Shown: positions 7,874-16,563, counted from the first letter of the stretch. The stretch is 64,000 bases of DNA from Natronococcus sp. A-GB7 (GCF_029688865.1 NZ_JARUKV010000001.1:62001-126000), one strand, 5' to 3'. Program-made: numbers and translations. The notes: generated from the letters alone by a model not told the origin.

Positions 7874-9157
7874 ATGACCGAACAGGCCGGTGGGGATCCC
7901 CTCTTCCAGTCGCAGGATCCGATCTTCGATCGGAAGGAACTCCTGCACGTCGGCCACGTCCCCGAGGAGGACCGGATCGTCGGTCGGGACGACGAGATCC
8001 AGTCCGTCGCCGCCGAGGTCGGGGCGATCACGCGGGGCGACCCACCGAACAACGTGATGATCTACGGCAAGACCGGGACCGGAAAGAGTCTCATCTCCCG
8101 CCACGTCGCGACGCGGGCCCGTGACGCCGCCGAGGACAACGATATCGACTGCGGCGTGCTCTACGTCGACTGCTCCGAAGCCAACACCGAGACGCGCGCG
8201 ACCCGCCAGCTCGCACTCAACCTCGCCGACCAGACCGGCTACGACCAGCACATCCCGGTTCGAGGCGTCGGTACGATGGAGTACTACCAGCACATCTGGT
8301 CGGTCCTCGAGGAGTTCTTCGACTCGGTAGTCGTGATCCTCGACGAGATCGACAAGCTCGACAACAGCAACATCCTGATGCAGCTCTCGCGGGCCCGCGA
8401 GGCCCGAAAGACCGACGCCTACATCGGCGTCATCGGCATCTCGAACAAGGTCCAGTACCGCGAGACGTTAGACGAGCGCATCGACAGCAGCTTCGGCCAC
8501 CGGGAGCTGTTCTTCCACCCCTACGACGCCGCACAGCTCCGGGAGATCATGCGCAATCGTCAGGACGCCTTCCAGCCGGACGTGCTCGAGGACGGGACGA
8601 TCGAGCTCTGTGCGGCGCTGGCGGCGAAGAAACACGGCGACGCGCGCAAGGCGATCGAGATCCTCAAGGAGGCCGGCGAGCTCGCGCGCCGAACGGCCTC
8701 GGAAAGCGTCTCCGAACGCCACATCAAGCAGGCCCAGGAGGTCGCCGAGATCAACCGGATCGAGGAGCTCACCAGTGGAGCGACCGCCCACGCGAAGCTG
8801 GCGCTGTACGCCCTGGCGAGCTGTATCGTCACCGGCGACCGCGAGACGTACAAGACCCGCGAGATCTACGAGCGCTACGCCGATATCTGCGAGCTGGTCG
8901 CGACCGATCCGATCACCGAGAACGGACTCTACCGTCAGCTCAAGGAGCAGGCGTTTCTGGGCGTCATCGAGTCCGAGAAGACCGGCGGCGGCCGCTCCCA
9001 GGGGAGTTACCTCCTCCACCGGCTGGTCACCGATCCGAAACACATCGTCAAGGCCGTTCGCCGCGACGACTCGCTCGAGGAGCTGCCGCCCTACGACAAA
9101 CTCGCGGACAGTACCGATTCGACGCGCGGACGCGTCGATCTCTCCTCGTTCTCGTAG
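7874..9157 (+). CDS. Orc1/Cdc6-family replication initiator
   Basis: A 427-residue AAA+ initiator. Residues 65-72 form the Walker A GKTGTGKS and residues 152-159 the Walker B VVILDEID. Sensor 1 is GISN near residue 190, followed by an arginine-finger segment DERIDSSF, and HGDARKA is the sensor-2 helix. The C-terminal third (from about residue 300) has the length and pattern of the winged-helix DNA-binding domain. It binds origin recognition boxes, opens the adjacent A/T-rich DNA and recruits MCM. The neighbouring boxes on both sides of the gene make it the likely initiator for this origin. The stop codon lies inside the first unit of a 28-bp tandem repeat, so the last few residues are repeat-encoded. 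Confidence 0.96.
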   Translation: MTEQAGGDPLFQSQDPIFDRKELLHVGHVPEEDRIVGRDDEIQSVAAEVGAITRGDPPNNVMIYGKTGTGKSLISRHVATRARDAAEDNDIDCGVLYVDCSEANTETRATRQLALNLADQTGYDQHIPVRGVGTMEYYQHIWSVLEEFFDSVVVILDEIDKLDNSNILMQLSRAREARKTDAYIGVIGISNKVQYRETLDERIDSSFGHRELFFHPYDAAQLREIMRNRQDAFQPDVLEDGTIELCAALAAKKHGDARKAIEILKEAGELARRTASESVSERHIKQAQEVAEINRIEELTSGATAHAKLALYALASCIVTGDRETYKTREIYERYADICELVATDPITENGLYRQLKEQAFLGVIESEKTGGGRSQGSYLLHRLVTDPKHIVKAVRRDDSLEELPPYDKLADSTDSTRGRVDLSSFS

Positions 9158-9254
9158 CTCTCGGCTCCGTTCCTCGTTCTCGTAGCTCTCGGCTCCGTTC
9201 CTCGTTCTCGTAGCTCTCGGCTCCGTTCCTCGTTCCCGCAACTCTCCGCTCCAC
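9143..9254 (+). repeat. 28-bp tandem repeat overlapping the orc1/cdc6 stop codon
   Basis: Three perfect 28-bp units beginning TCCTCGTTCTCG (9143-9170, 9171-9198, 9199-9226) and a degenerate fourth (9227-9254). More weakly related sequence follows to about 9330. The first unit contains the last codons and TAG of the initiator gene. The tract lies between the initiator gene and the fifth origin box. It is too short and too regular for a CRISPR, having no spacers. Confidence 0.9.
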
Positions 9255-9345
9255 TCCTCGTTCCTTGTTACTCGCTCGCGTCGCTTTCCGTTCCAGTAGC
9301 AGTCGGCTCCGCTCCTCGTTTCCGTAGCCCCACTACTCCCGAGCC

Positions 9346-9370
9346 GTTTCACTCTGAACGAGGGGTGGGA
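9346..9370 (+). repeat. Origin recognition box 5, downstream of orc1/cdc6
   Basis: It begins GTTTCACTCTGAACGAGGGG and continues TGGGA. It is identical to box 4 over 24 nt, although 1.65 kb away on the other side of the initiator gene and with no A/T-rich element beside it. Same orientation as box 4. Confidence 0.88.
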
Positions 9371-9415
9371 CCCCGACCCAACGGTCACGGCTGCCGACGG
9401 GGACGATACCCACGA

Positions 9416-10690
9416 CTACGGCCACAGGCCGCGGGCGTCGTGTGCGTCCGCGATCCGCGAGAGCGCGACGAGGTAGGTCGCGTCGCGCCAGGTGACGTCT
9501 CGTGCGTCGTACTCCTCCTGAACGGCGTTCCACGCCTGGAGCATCTCCGACTCGAGCTCCTTGTGGACCCGCTCTAAGCTCCAGGCACGGCGGTTGATGT
9601 CCTGGAGCCACTCGAAGTAGCTCACCGTCACCCCGCCGGCGTTGGCGAGGATGTCCGGGATCACGTGAACGCCCTGGTCCTCGAAGACCTGGTCTGCCGC
9701 CGACGTCGTCGGTCCGTTCGCCCCCTCGACGATCATGTCGGCTTGGACGTTACGGGCGTTCTCGACCGTCAGCACGTTCCCGATCGCCGCAGGGATCACG
9801 ACGTCGACGTCGAGCTCGAGCAGCTCCGCGTTCGAGAGTGTCTCGGGGGCGTCGTACGTCGAGACCATCCCCGGCGTCTCGTCGTGGTCCTCGACGTCGT
9901 TCGTGTCGAACCCGTCGGGATCGTAGATCGCGCCGTCGACGTCCGAGACCGCCACGATCGTCGCGCCACGTTCGTCGAGGTAGCGGGCCGCGTTCGCGCC
10001 GACGCTACCGAAGCCCTGAACCGCAACCGTGGTCTCCTCGAGCTCCCGGCCGTAGTACTCGATCGCCTCCCGCGTGACGATCCCGACGCTTCGGCCGGGG
10101 GCCTTCTCGCGACCCTCGGAACCGCCGATGACCGGTGGTTTCCCCGTGACGACGCCGGGCGTCGTCTCGCCGGCCTGCATCGAGTAGGCGTCCATGAACC
10201 ACGCCATCGTCTGGGGATCGGTTCCCATGTCAGGAGCCGGGATGTCCTTCATCGGCCCGATTACGGGACGGAGCTCCTCGGCAAACCGGCGGGTGAGCCG
10301 CTCTTTCTCCCCCCGGCTCAGCTCCTTCGGGTTGACGACGACCCCTCCTTTCGCGCCGCCGAAGGGGAGATCCATCACGGCACACTTCCAGGTCATCCAC
10401 ATCGAGAGCCCGACGCACTCGTCCTCGGTGACGCCGGGGTGGTAGCGTAGCCCACCCTTGTACGGGCCGCGGACGCTGTCGTGGTGGGCGCGGTAGCCGG
10501 TGAACATCTCGGTCGTCCCGTCGTCGCGCTCGAGCGGGATCGACACTCGGTAGACGCTGGTCGGATGACGGAGCCGTTCGACGACCCCCTCGTCGACCTC
10601 GAGGTGTGACGCGGCGCGCTCGAGCTGGCGGCGGGCGGTTTCGACGGCGCTCTCGGATTCGGGTTCCGCTGTGGATTCGGCTGTAGTCAT
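9416..10690 (-). CDS. gdhB: Glu/Leu/Phe/Val family glutamate dehydrogenase (first of two)
   Basis: A 424-residue hexameric-type glutamate dehydrogenase that interconverts glutamate with 2-oxoglutarate and ammonium. The substrate site blocks [11 protein letters not shown] and [12 protein letters not shown] (catalytic lysine) and the Rossmann loop VQGFGSVG are intact, and the C-terminus has [16 protein letters not shown]. The ATG at 10688-10690 is chosen because it gives MTTAES with the usual family length. The open frame extends 35 codons further upstream with un-haloarchaeal Arg/Cys-rich composition. It is divergent from the MaoC gene and close to the replication origin. A paralogue lies at 62161-63417. 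The NAD versus NADP preference cannot be read with confidence. Confidence 0.93.
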   Translation of the reverse strand: MTTAESTAEPESESAVETARRQLERAASHLEVDEGVVERLRHPTSVYRVSIPLERDDGTTEMFTGYRAHHDSVRGPYKGGLRYHPGVTEDECVGLSMWMTWKCAVMDLPFGGAKGGVVVNPKELSRGEKERLTRRFAEELRPVIGPMKDIPAPDMGTDPQTMAWFMDAYSMQAGETTPGVVTGKPPVIGGSEGREKAPGRSVGIVTREAIEYYGRELEETTVAVQGFGSVGANAARYLDERGATIVAVSDVDGAIYDPDGFDTNDVEDHDETPGMVSTYDAPETLSNAELLELDVDVVIPAAIGNVLTVENARNVQADMIVEGANGPTTSAADQVFEDQGVHVIPDILANAGGVTVSYFEWLQDINRRAWSLERVHKELESEMLQAWNAVQEEYDARDVTWRDATYLVALSRIADAHDARGLWP

Positions 10691-10941
10691 AGTGAGACGG
10701 TGGCTGCACCGACCGGAGCAGTGTTCGACTCGGCCGACGACCTCCCGCCGGACCGGCCTCCGGGTGCAGGTGTAACTGGTATTCACACCGGACAATAATC
10801 CTTGTCACTGCGAGCGAGTGTCGACAATATTTGCGACCCCGAGAGGAGCGGGACGACCGCTCGCACCCCGCATCATCGAGCGGACGAACGACCCCTCGAG
10901 ATCCCGACGCGTTTTTGTGCGGTCTCGTGGAGGTAGAACGC

Positions 10942-11403
10942 ATGACGGGACTGTACTACGAGGAGTTCGAGGTCGGCGAGACGATCGAGCACGAGCGCCG
11001 ACGGACGATCTCCGAGGGCGACAACCAGCGCTTCTGTGACATGACGATGAACCAGCAGCCTCTCCACCTCGACGAGGAGTTCGCTGGCGGCACCCAGTTC
11101 GGAGAGCGGCTGGTCAACGGCCTCTACACGATGTCACTGGCGGTCGGGGTCTCGATCCCGGAGACGACCGACGGGACGATCGTCGCGAACCTCTCGTACG
11201 ACGACGTCGAACACCCCCAGCCGGTGTTCCACGGCGACACGATCCGAGTACAGTCGACGGTGACCGACAAGCGCGAGACCAGCGACGGCGAGCGCGGGAT
11301 CGTCACCATGCGCGTCGAGGCGTTCAACCAGAGCGACGAGCTCGTCTGTGAGTTCGAGCGCACGGTTCTCTCGCTGAAACGCGAGCACGCGGAGGCGGAG
11401 TGA
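10942..11403 (+). CDS. MaoC-family (hot-dog fold) acyl-CoA hydratase
   Basis: A 153-residue single hot-dog domain of the MaoC/R-hydratase type. It has the entry motif YYEEFEVGETIEHERRRTI and the substrate segment DMTMNQQPLHLDEEFA, where the family has D-x4-NP-x-H. Here QQP replaces the NP, with the His retained. Such enzymes hydrate enoyl-CoA or dehydrate hydroxyacyl- or methylmalyl-CoA. The ATG at 10942 follows GGAGGTAG (10930-10937), a convincing Shine-Dalgarno sequence. The stop is just upstream of the start of the PH-domain gene. The exact substrate is unknown. A link to the CitE-like lyase at 61210 (methylaspartate-type pathways) is possible but not shown. Confidence 0.85.
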   Translation: MTGLYYEEFEVGETIEHERRRTISEGDNQRFCDMTMNQQPLHLDEEFAGGTQFGERLVNGLYTMSLAVGVSIPETTDGTIVANLSYDDVEHPQPVFHGDTIRVQSTVTDKRETSDGERGIVTMRVEAFNQSDELVCEFERTVLSLKREHAEAE

Positions 11404-11405
11404 CG

Positions 11406-12233
11406 ATGTCGACCTCCGGTGACGCTGCCCTCGAGCGCGACCTCGAGTGGCTCTCGCTGGAGGACGACGAGGAGATCGTCTGGGCTGGCGGCCCCGACCG
11501 TCGGACGCTGCTGCCGACGCTGGCGATCGGGATTCCGCTCTCGATCGTGCTGATCGGGATCCTGATCATCGTCGGCGAGTACCTTCGGATCCGCAACACG
11601 GTCTACGTTATCACCGACAGCGCCGTCTACCGGAAGACCGGCGTGCTCTCTCGGGACGTCAAACGGATCGATCACGAGAAGGTCCAGGACATCTCCTACA
11701 GCCAGTCCGCGCTCGGCTCCACCTTCGGCTACGGCACCGTCCAGCTCACGACCGCTGGCGGCGCAGGCGTCGAGATGGCGTTCCGATCCGTTCCGGACCC
11801 CCGAACGGTCCAACAGCGGATCAGCGAGCAGGTCGGTCGTCACCGCGATCCGGGTCAGGGAGAGGGCGACGTCCTCGAGGAGATCCTCGCCGAACTACGG
11901 GCGATCCGTTCGGCCGTCGAGGGGTCGGACGACGGCGGCGAGATGCCGGATATCGACGGTGAGATGCCAGATGTCGACGGCGAACGGTTGCTCGAGCCCG
12001 ACTCGGAAGCCGAAGCCGAGTCGAGGACCGAATCCGAACCGGATCGTCGGGAGCCCGTTCGCAGACGACAGCCGCCGACGGACGACGCAAACCCGGCGGA
12101 TGAGGGCCCGTCCGACGGCGATCCGTCCGACGACCGACTCCTCGAGGGCGACGATCCGTCGCTCGATGACCGTCCGCTTGAGGACGACTCCTCGACGGCG
12201 CGCTCGTCGGACGACGATCGGAACCGAGGATGA
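11406..12233 (+). CDS. Membrane protein with bacterial PH domain and acidic C-terminal tail
   Basis: A 275-residue protein. It opens with an acidic cytoplasmic segment and WAGGPDR. Next come one or two membrane helices (LLPTLAIGIPLSIVLIGILII), then a YdbS/YdbT-type bPH2 domain recognisable from YVITDSAVYRKTGVLSRDVKRI and IPYAYG-like FGYGTVQLTTAGG. From about residue 155 the protein is a low-complexity Asp/Glu/Arg/Ser tail of some 110 residues with a repeated E-MPD-(I/V)-DGE element. It begins 2 nt after the MaoC stop (a GTG two codons earlier is also possible) and overlaps the next PH gene. Function unknown; the pair probably forms one membrane complex. Confidence 0.8.
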   Translation: MSTSGDAALERDLEWLSLEDDEEIVWAGGPDRRTLLPTLAIGIPLSIVLIGILIIVGEYLRIRNTVYVITDSAVYRKTGVLSRDVKRIDHEKVQDISYSQSALGSTFGYGTVQLTTAGGAGVEMAFRSVPDPRTVQQRISEQVGRHRDPGQGEGDVLEEILAELRAIRSAVEGSDDGGEMPDIDGEMPDVDGERLLEPDSEAEAESRTESEPDRREPVRRRQPPTDDANPADEGPSDGDPSDDRLLEGDDPSLDDRPLEDDSSTARSSDDDRNRG

Positions 12234-12850
12234 CGGCCGTGACGAGTCGTGCCTCGAGCGAGCCCACTGATCCGACCGATCGGGACGGGGTCGCATCCTG
12301 GCTGGCACTCGAGTCGGACGAACAGCTCCGCTGGCGGGGTCGGCCTCGGATCCAGACCGTCTACCCGTGGCTGGCCGGCGCAACCCTCGCCATGATCGCG
12401 GTCGCCGCCGGCGTCGCGCTCGAGTTCCTCACGATCCTGGCGCTCGGCTGGATTCCAGTGCTCGCGGCGGTGCCGCTGTGGCCCTACGTCCGACTCGCGA
12501 GGACGGAGTTCGTGATCACAGACCGTCGGCTAGCGATCAGACGCGGCGTGGTCGGCGTCTCGGTGCGAACGGTCGGCCTCGAGCGAGTCCAGAACACGAC
12601 CGTCACGCAGGGTGCCCTCGAGACGGTGATCGACGCCGGAACGGTCTCGATCGAGACCGCGAGCGGGTCGACGCTTGCGTTTCGCTCCATCGACGCTCCG
12701 CTCGCGGTTCGTGCCGAACTCGAGCGCGCGGCGGACGGATCCGAACGGGCAGGGATTCCCGGCACGCGGGCACAGTGGACCGCGATCAGGGACGCGGTTC
12801 GGGGCTGGCGGGTCGCACTCGAGGACGGGAACGACGACGAGCGACCGTAG
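12230..12850 (+). CDS. Second bacterial-PH-domain membrane protein
   Basis: A 206-residue protein with the same architecture as its upstream neighbour: an acidic N-terminus with RWRGRPRIQT, two hydrophobic helices (residues 45-90), then a bPH2 domain (FVITDRRLAIRRGVVGVSVRTVGLERVQNT, GTVSIETASGSTLAFRSID). Its ATG overlaps the upstream stop (ATGA at 12230-12233), so the two are translationally coupled. Homologous tandem pairs (YdbS/YdbT) occur in bacteria, where the function is also poorly known. Confidence 0.82.
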   Translation: MTAVTSRASSEPTDPTDRDGVASWLALESDEQLRWRGRPRIQTVYPWLAGATLAMIAVAAGVALEFLTILALGWIPVLAAVPLWPYVRLARTEFVITDRRLAIRRGVVGVSVRTVGLERVQNTTVTQGALETVIDAGTVSIETASGSTLAFRSIDAPLAVRAELERAADGSERAGIPGTRAQWTAIRDAVRGWRVALEDGNDDERP

Positions 12851-12881
12851 AGGCGTTCCCCGTTACCCGGCTCGAGCGGAC

Positions 12882-13232
12882 TCAGACGACCCGCGAAATC
12901 ATGTAGAGGTTGATCCCGACCGCGACGGTCCAGGGGATCGCGAGCCCGGCGGGGACGATCACCCGATACACCTGGGGAAGGAGGGGACGACAGGCCAGGC
13001 CGATGCCGACGGCAGCCCCCTTCATCGCGAGCATTCCCGCGAGCCCGTAGCTGTAGATCACGTTCCTGGCGATCGGGTTCGATTCGGCCAGCCCGAGCTG
13101 GAGGCCGACGAACGTCGTGACGACGTCGCCGACGAGCGAGAGCGCGACGAGGAGCCAGAGCGCGCGCTCGAGCGTCTGCGGCGTCAGCTCGCCGGGAAGC
13201 CGTCTCGAGGCGTATCCCTCGTCGAGGCTCAT
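12882..13232 (-). CDS. DUF5658-type small membrane protein
   Basis: A 116-residue protein with three to four predicted membrane helices. The first carries D-x2-TT, followed by GLAESNPIARNVI, which is the 'D..TT...l..g..E.NP..r' signature of the DUF5658 family. GGGGAG lies about 5 nt before the ATG and serves as ribosome-binding site. Convergent with the PH-domain pair. Function unknown. Confidence 0.75.
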   Translation of the reverse strand: MSLDEGYASRRLPGELTPQTLERALWLLVALSLVGDVVTTFVGLQLGLAESNPIARNVIYSYGLAGMLAMKGAAVGIGLACRPLLPQVYRVIVPAGLAIPWTVAVGINLYMISRVV

Positions 13233-13360
13233 GAGTCTCCCCGCCGGAGTCGAACCGGCGACCGCCCTCGGGAGCGTATGGCTCGCTCGACGAGAAGCGG
13301 TTTTGTTATGGGAGCGATAGCGATCGGATAGGCGGCTGCTAAACGGTTCCCGATACCGAA

Positions 13361-15139
13361 CTACAGGATCGTGCCGTGTTTCTTGTCCGGCAGCTCCTTC
13401 TCGAGACCCTCGTAGAACCCGAAGCGGGCCGACAGCTCCTCGCGGAGCGTGCTCGGCGGGACGATCTCGTCGATGACGACCTCGCTGGCCATCCGGTGGA
13501 CGTCGATGTCCTCGCGGTACTCCTCGCGCAGTTCCTGCTCGCGGCGTTCGCGCTCTTCGGAGTCGTCGATCTCGGAGAGCTTGCGCGCGTAGACGGCGTT
13601 GATCGCGGCCTCGGGGCCCATGATGGCGATCTCGCCCGACGGCAGGCCGATGACGCTCTCGGGGTCGTAGGCGGGGCCGCCCATCGCATAGATGCCCGCG
13701 CCGTAGGCCTTGCGGACGACGACGGTCTGTTTCGGAACCGTCGCCGACGACGTCGCGTAGATCATCTTCTTGCCCTGCTCGAGGATGCCATCCTTCTCGA
13801 CCTGCGAGCCGGCCATGAAGCCGGGCGTGTCACAGAGGTAGAGCAGGGGGATGTCGAACGCGTCGGACTTCCAGATGAACTCCGCGGCCTTCTCGGCGGC
13901 GTCGGGGAAGATCGCGCCCGCGCGGTGGGCCGGCTGGTTCGCGACGATGCCGACGGGCCGGCCGTCGATCCGGGCGTAGGCCGTGATAATCTCCTCGCCG
14001 TAGTCGGGCCGTAACTCGAAGTAGGAGCCGTCGTCGACGATTCGATCGATGACGTCGGTCATGTCGTACCCCTTGTTGGGCTCCTGGGGAACGATCGCGT
14101 CGATCCCCTCGGGAGAGGCAGCCGGCGGCTTCGGCTCCTGTTTCGGCGGTTTCTCGTCGGCGCTGTCGGGCAGGTACGTGATCAGCTGGGCGACGAGTTC
14201 GCGGGCGTGTTCCTCGTCGCGCGCAACGAGGTCCGCGGAGCCGGATTCGGCGGCGTGGACCTGTGGGCCGCCGAGGTCCTGCATGCTGATGTCCTCGCCG
14301 GTGACCATCTGGACCATCCGCGGGGAGGCGATCGCCATCGCGGACATTTCCTCGACCATGACGGTGAAGTCAGCGAAGACGGGGGTGTAGGCGGCCCCGG
14401 CGATACAGGGGCCGTAGAGCACGCAGATCTGGGGCACCCGTCCCGAGAGCATCGAGTGGTTGTAGTAGTACTTCCCGATCCCCTCGCGGTTGGCGAAAAA
14501 GCCCGTCTGCTGGTCGATCCGGCCCCCGGAGGAGTCCATCAGGTAGAGCACGGGTTGCCCGGTCTTCAGCGCCCGCTGTTGCATCCGAAGGAACTTCTCG
14601 ACGCCCTTGGCTGCCATGCTGCCGCGCTTGACGGTGTAGTCGTTGGCCATGAAGTGGACGTCCCGGCCCTCGAACTCCGCGGCGCCGGTGATGAGCCCGT
14701 CGGCCGGAAGTCGGTCGTCGGTCTCCTCGTCCGCGTCGGCCCCGCGGGGGTGCCAGTCGTCGAACGCCGCGAACTTCCCGTCCTCGAACAGCAGGTCGCC
14801 GCCCTCCCCGCCGAACCACAGGTCGAGGCGATCCCGGACGAACAGCTTCTCGCCGTCCTCGAGTTGCTCGCGGTACTTCTTCGGACCCCCCTCGAGGATG
14901 TCCTCGATCTCCGCCCACAGCAGTTCCTCGCGATCGGTCGGGCCGAGCGACTCCGCGGAGCGGTCGTCCACTGATCGATCCGCCGTTGGCTCCGGTTCGG
15001 ATGGCTCCTCGTGGGTCGCCGCCGGCTCGTCTCCGTCACCGACGTACACCTCGACGTCGCTTCCGACGTGTTCGGCCAGCGCAGCCGCGATCGCGGCCGC
15101 CTCGTCGTCGGACGCGGTCGCAGCGATACGAACTTTCAT
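13361..15139 (-). CDS. Acyl-CoA (propionyl/methylmalonyl-CoA) carboxylase carboxyltransferase with extra N-terminal domain
   Basis: A 592-residue protein, longer than the roughly 515 residues usual for PccB/MmdA. Residues 75-592 are the biotin-dependent carboxyltransferase with both crotonase-like lobes. The N lobe has DSSGGRIDQQTGFFANREGIG and YGPCIAGAAYTP; the C lobe has CDTPGFMAGSQVE and KAYGAGIYAMGGPAYDP. It transfers carboxyl groups between biotin and acyl-CoA. Residues 1-40 (MKVRIAATASDDEAAAIAAA) look like the small epsilon/PccX-type subunit of acyl-CoA carboxylases, joined by a low-complexity acidic linker. No biotin carboxylase gene is nearby, so that subunit must be encoded elsewhere. 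The ATG at 15137-15139 is chosen; further upstream the frame is not haloarchaeal in composition. Confidence 0.88.
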   Translation of the reverse strand: MKVRIAATASDDEAAAIAAALAEHVGSDVEVYVGDGDEPAATHEEPSEPEPTADRSVDDRSAESLGPTDREELLWAEIEDILEGGPKKYREQLEDGEKLFVRDRLDLWFGGEGGDLLFEDGKFAAFDDWHPRGADADEETDDRLPADGLITGAAEFEGRDVHFMANDYTVKRGSMAAKGVEKFLRMQQRALKTGQPVLYLMDSSGGRIDQQTGFFANREGIGKYYYNHSMLSGRVPQICVLYGPCIAGAAYTPVFADFTVMVEEMSAMAIASPRMVQMVTGEDISMQDLGGPQVHAAESGSADLVARDEEHARELVAQLITYLPDSADEKPPKQEPKPPAASPEGIDAIVPQEPNKGYDMTDVIDRIVDDGSYFELRPDYGEEIITAYARIDGRPVGIVANQPAHRAGAIFPDAAEKAAEFIWKSDAFDIPLLYLCDTPGFMAGSQVEKDGILEQGKKMIYATSSATVPKQTVVVRKAYGAGIYAMGGPAYDPESVIGLPSGEIAIMGPEAAINAVYARKLSEIDDSEERERREQELREEYREDIDVHRMASEVVIDEIVPPSTLREELSARFGFYEGLEKELPDKKHGTIL

Positions 15140-15389
15140 GACAAAAATTGCGACGGGGGGTCCCAAAACCGTTTTCACTCGCCGACGTCGGGATCCAACC
15201 GACGATTTCGCCGAAACGGCGGTTTCGGTGACTGTCCCGGTTCGAAACCAGAACAGCACCTGCAGGCAGAATCGGTAACCTCTAATTTGCCCAACCACGT
15301 AGTAGCTTCCGATCCAACGGGTGTACGTGACGATTAGCTATGCACACCCGGGGGGTACGCCGTAGAGCCACACTCGAGAGATCCGTAGT

Positions 15390-16562
15390 ATGTCCGATGC
15401 GACAGCTTCCCGTTCCGCAGGTCGGCTCGCGAGGATTCGCGACCACGTAGAGAAGGGGATGAGCCGCCGCGAGTTCTTCCGGACCCTCGCCACCGGCGGG
15501 TACGCCCTCGGTATGGCCCACTTTCTCGGCGTCGAGGACTTCCTCGCGGCCGACGACGGCGAGGTCCCGGTCGTCACCGCGCTCGTCCGGAGCGATCCCG
15601 ACGACCCCTGGTCGCTCGAGGAGCGCACGGAGTACGTTCCCGCGGACTGGTACGCTGCCGTCGAGAAGGCTATCGAGCTGAACGACCGCCTCTCCCGGGC
15701 CGCGTTCACCGGCTATCTCGGCAGCGCGGTCGTCCCCGAACGGTACGACGACGGCGGTGCGGCGGTCTCGGTCGGCGTCTCCGGCGACCTCGATTCGATC
15801 CGGGACGCGGTCGGCGACCTCTCCGAGGGCGTCTCCCTGAACGTCCGGGAGATCGTCGACGTCGAGGCGGTCGAGGACGGTTCCGACCGCTACGAGCCGC
15901 GGATGGCCGAATCACTCACCTCGAGCCAGGTCCCCGCTGGAATCGCCTGCGAGACGCCCTCGAGCCTTGCGACGCTCGGGCCGGCCATGTTCGATCCCGA
16001 AAGTCAGCAACGGTACTTCGTCACGGCCGAGCACGCCTTCGAGAAGCAAGACGAGGTCGATGGGGCGTTGCTCTCGCTCCCGCTCTCGGCCGAGGAGCCC
16101 GTCGAACTCGGCCCGGTCAGACACGCGTATCCCGTCGAGGACGTCGCCGCCATCGAACCGAACGGCACCCTCGAACCGTCGACGTGGATCGACGCCCCGG
16201 AGCCGGTCCGCGTGCGCGGCCAACTGACACGCTGGGGCCTCGCCGATCTCATCGCCCGGGACGAACGCCTCGAGAAGGTGGGCGCACTGACGGGCCACAC
16301 GACCGGTCGGGTCCAGGGGTTCGACGCGGTGACCTGTTTCACCGACGACTTCTGTCGCCGGGGTCAGATCCGCTGGGGCGGCGAGATGGATCTGACCGAC
16401 GGCGACAGCGGCTCGGTCAGCTACTACGACGATCCAGGGGGTGAGGAGGAAGACGTCCTCGTCGCCGGTTTCAACAACGCCCGCACCTGGTGGCCCGGCC
16501 AGAGCTACGTCTGGGGGGTCGCCGCCTACCGCGTCACCGAACGGTACGGTTATCACTTCTAA
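15390..16562 (+). CDS. Tat-exported trypsin-like (chymotrypsin-fold) serine protease homologue
   Basis: A 390-residue protein. A twin-arginine motif (SRREFF, R26-R27) and a hydrophobic stretch to residue 47 predict Tat export. The second half has the order of a chymotrypsin-fold triad: H215 in YFVTAEHAF, D251 in VEDVAAIEP (compare trypsin 'nDIAli'), and S340 in DLTDGDSGSVS. The middle region is otherwise unique to this protein. No disulfide-forming pattern is seen except C316 and C322. Calling it an active protease rests on the three short motifs. A 36-nt segment around the GDSGS codons is duplicated at 16925-16960. It precedes a small membrane protein gene by 1 nt. Confidence 0.72.
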   Translation: MSDATASRSAGRLARIRDHVEKGMSRREFFRTLATGGYALGMAHFLGVEDFLAADDGEVPVVTALVRSDPDDPWSLEERTEYVPADWYAAVEKAIELNDRLSRAAFTGYLGSAVVPERYDDGGAAVSVGVSGDLDSIRDAVGDLSEGVSLNVREIVDVEAVEDGSDRYEPRMAESLTSSQVPAGIACETPSSLATLGPAMFDPESQQRYFVTAEHAFEKQDEVDGALLSLPLSAEEPVELGPVRHAYPVEDVAAIEPNGTLEPSTWIDAPEPVRVRGQLTRWGLADLIARDERLEKVGALTGHTTGRVQGFDAVTCFTDDFCRRGQIRWGGEMDLTDGDSGSVSYYDDPGGEEEDVLVAGFNNARTWWPGQSYVWGVAAYRVTERYGYHF

Positions 16563-16563
16563 C

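Noticed and set aside
9143-9254. CRISPR array candidate
   Set aside because: Directly adjoining 28-bp units with no spacers, so a tandem repeat.
13243-13259. A perfect tRNA T-arm-like hairpin (GGTTCGACTCC on the minus strand) just upstream of the DUF5658 gene
   Set aside because: No matching acceptor stem, D-arm or anticodon loop could be drawn upstream. The following GGGGAG is better explained as the ribosome-binding site.
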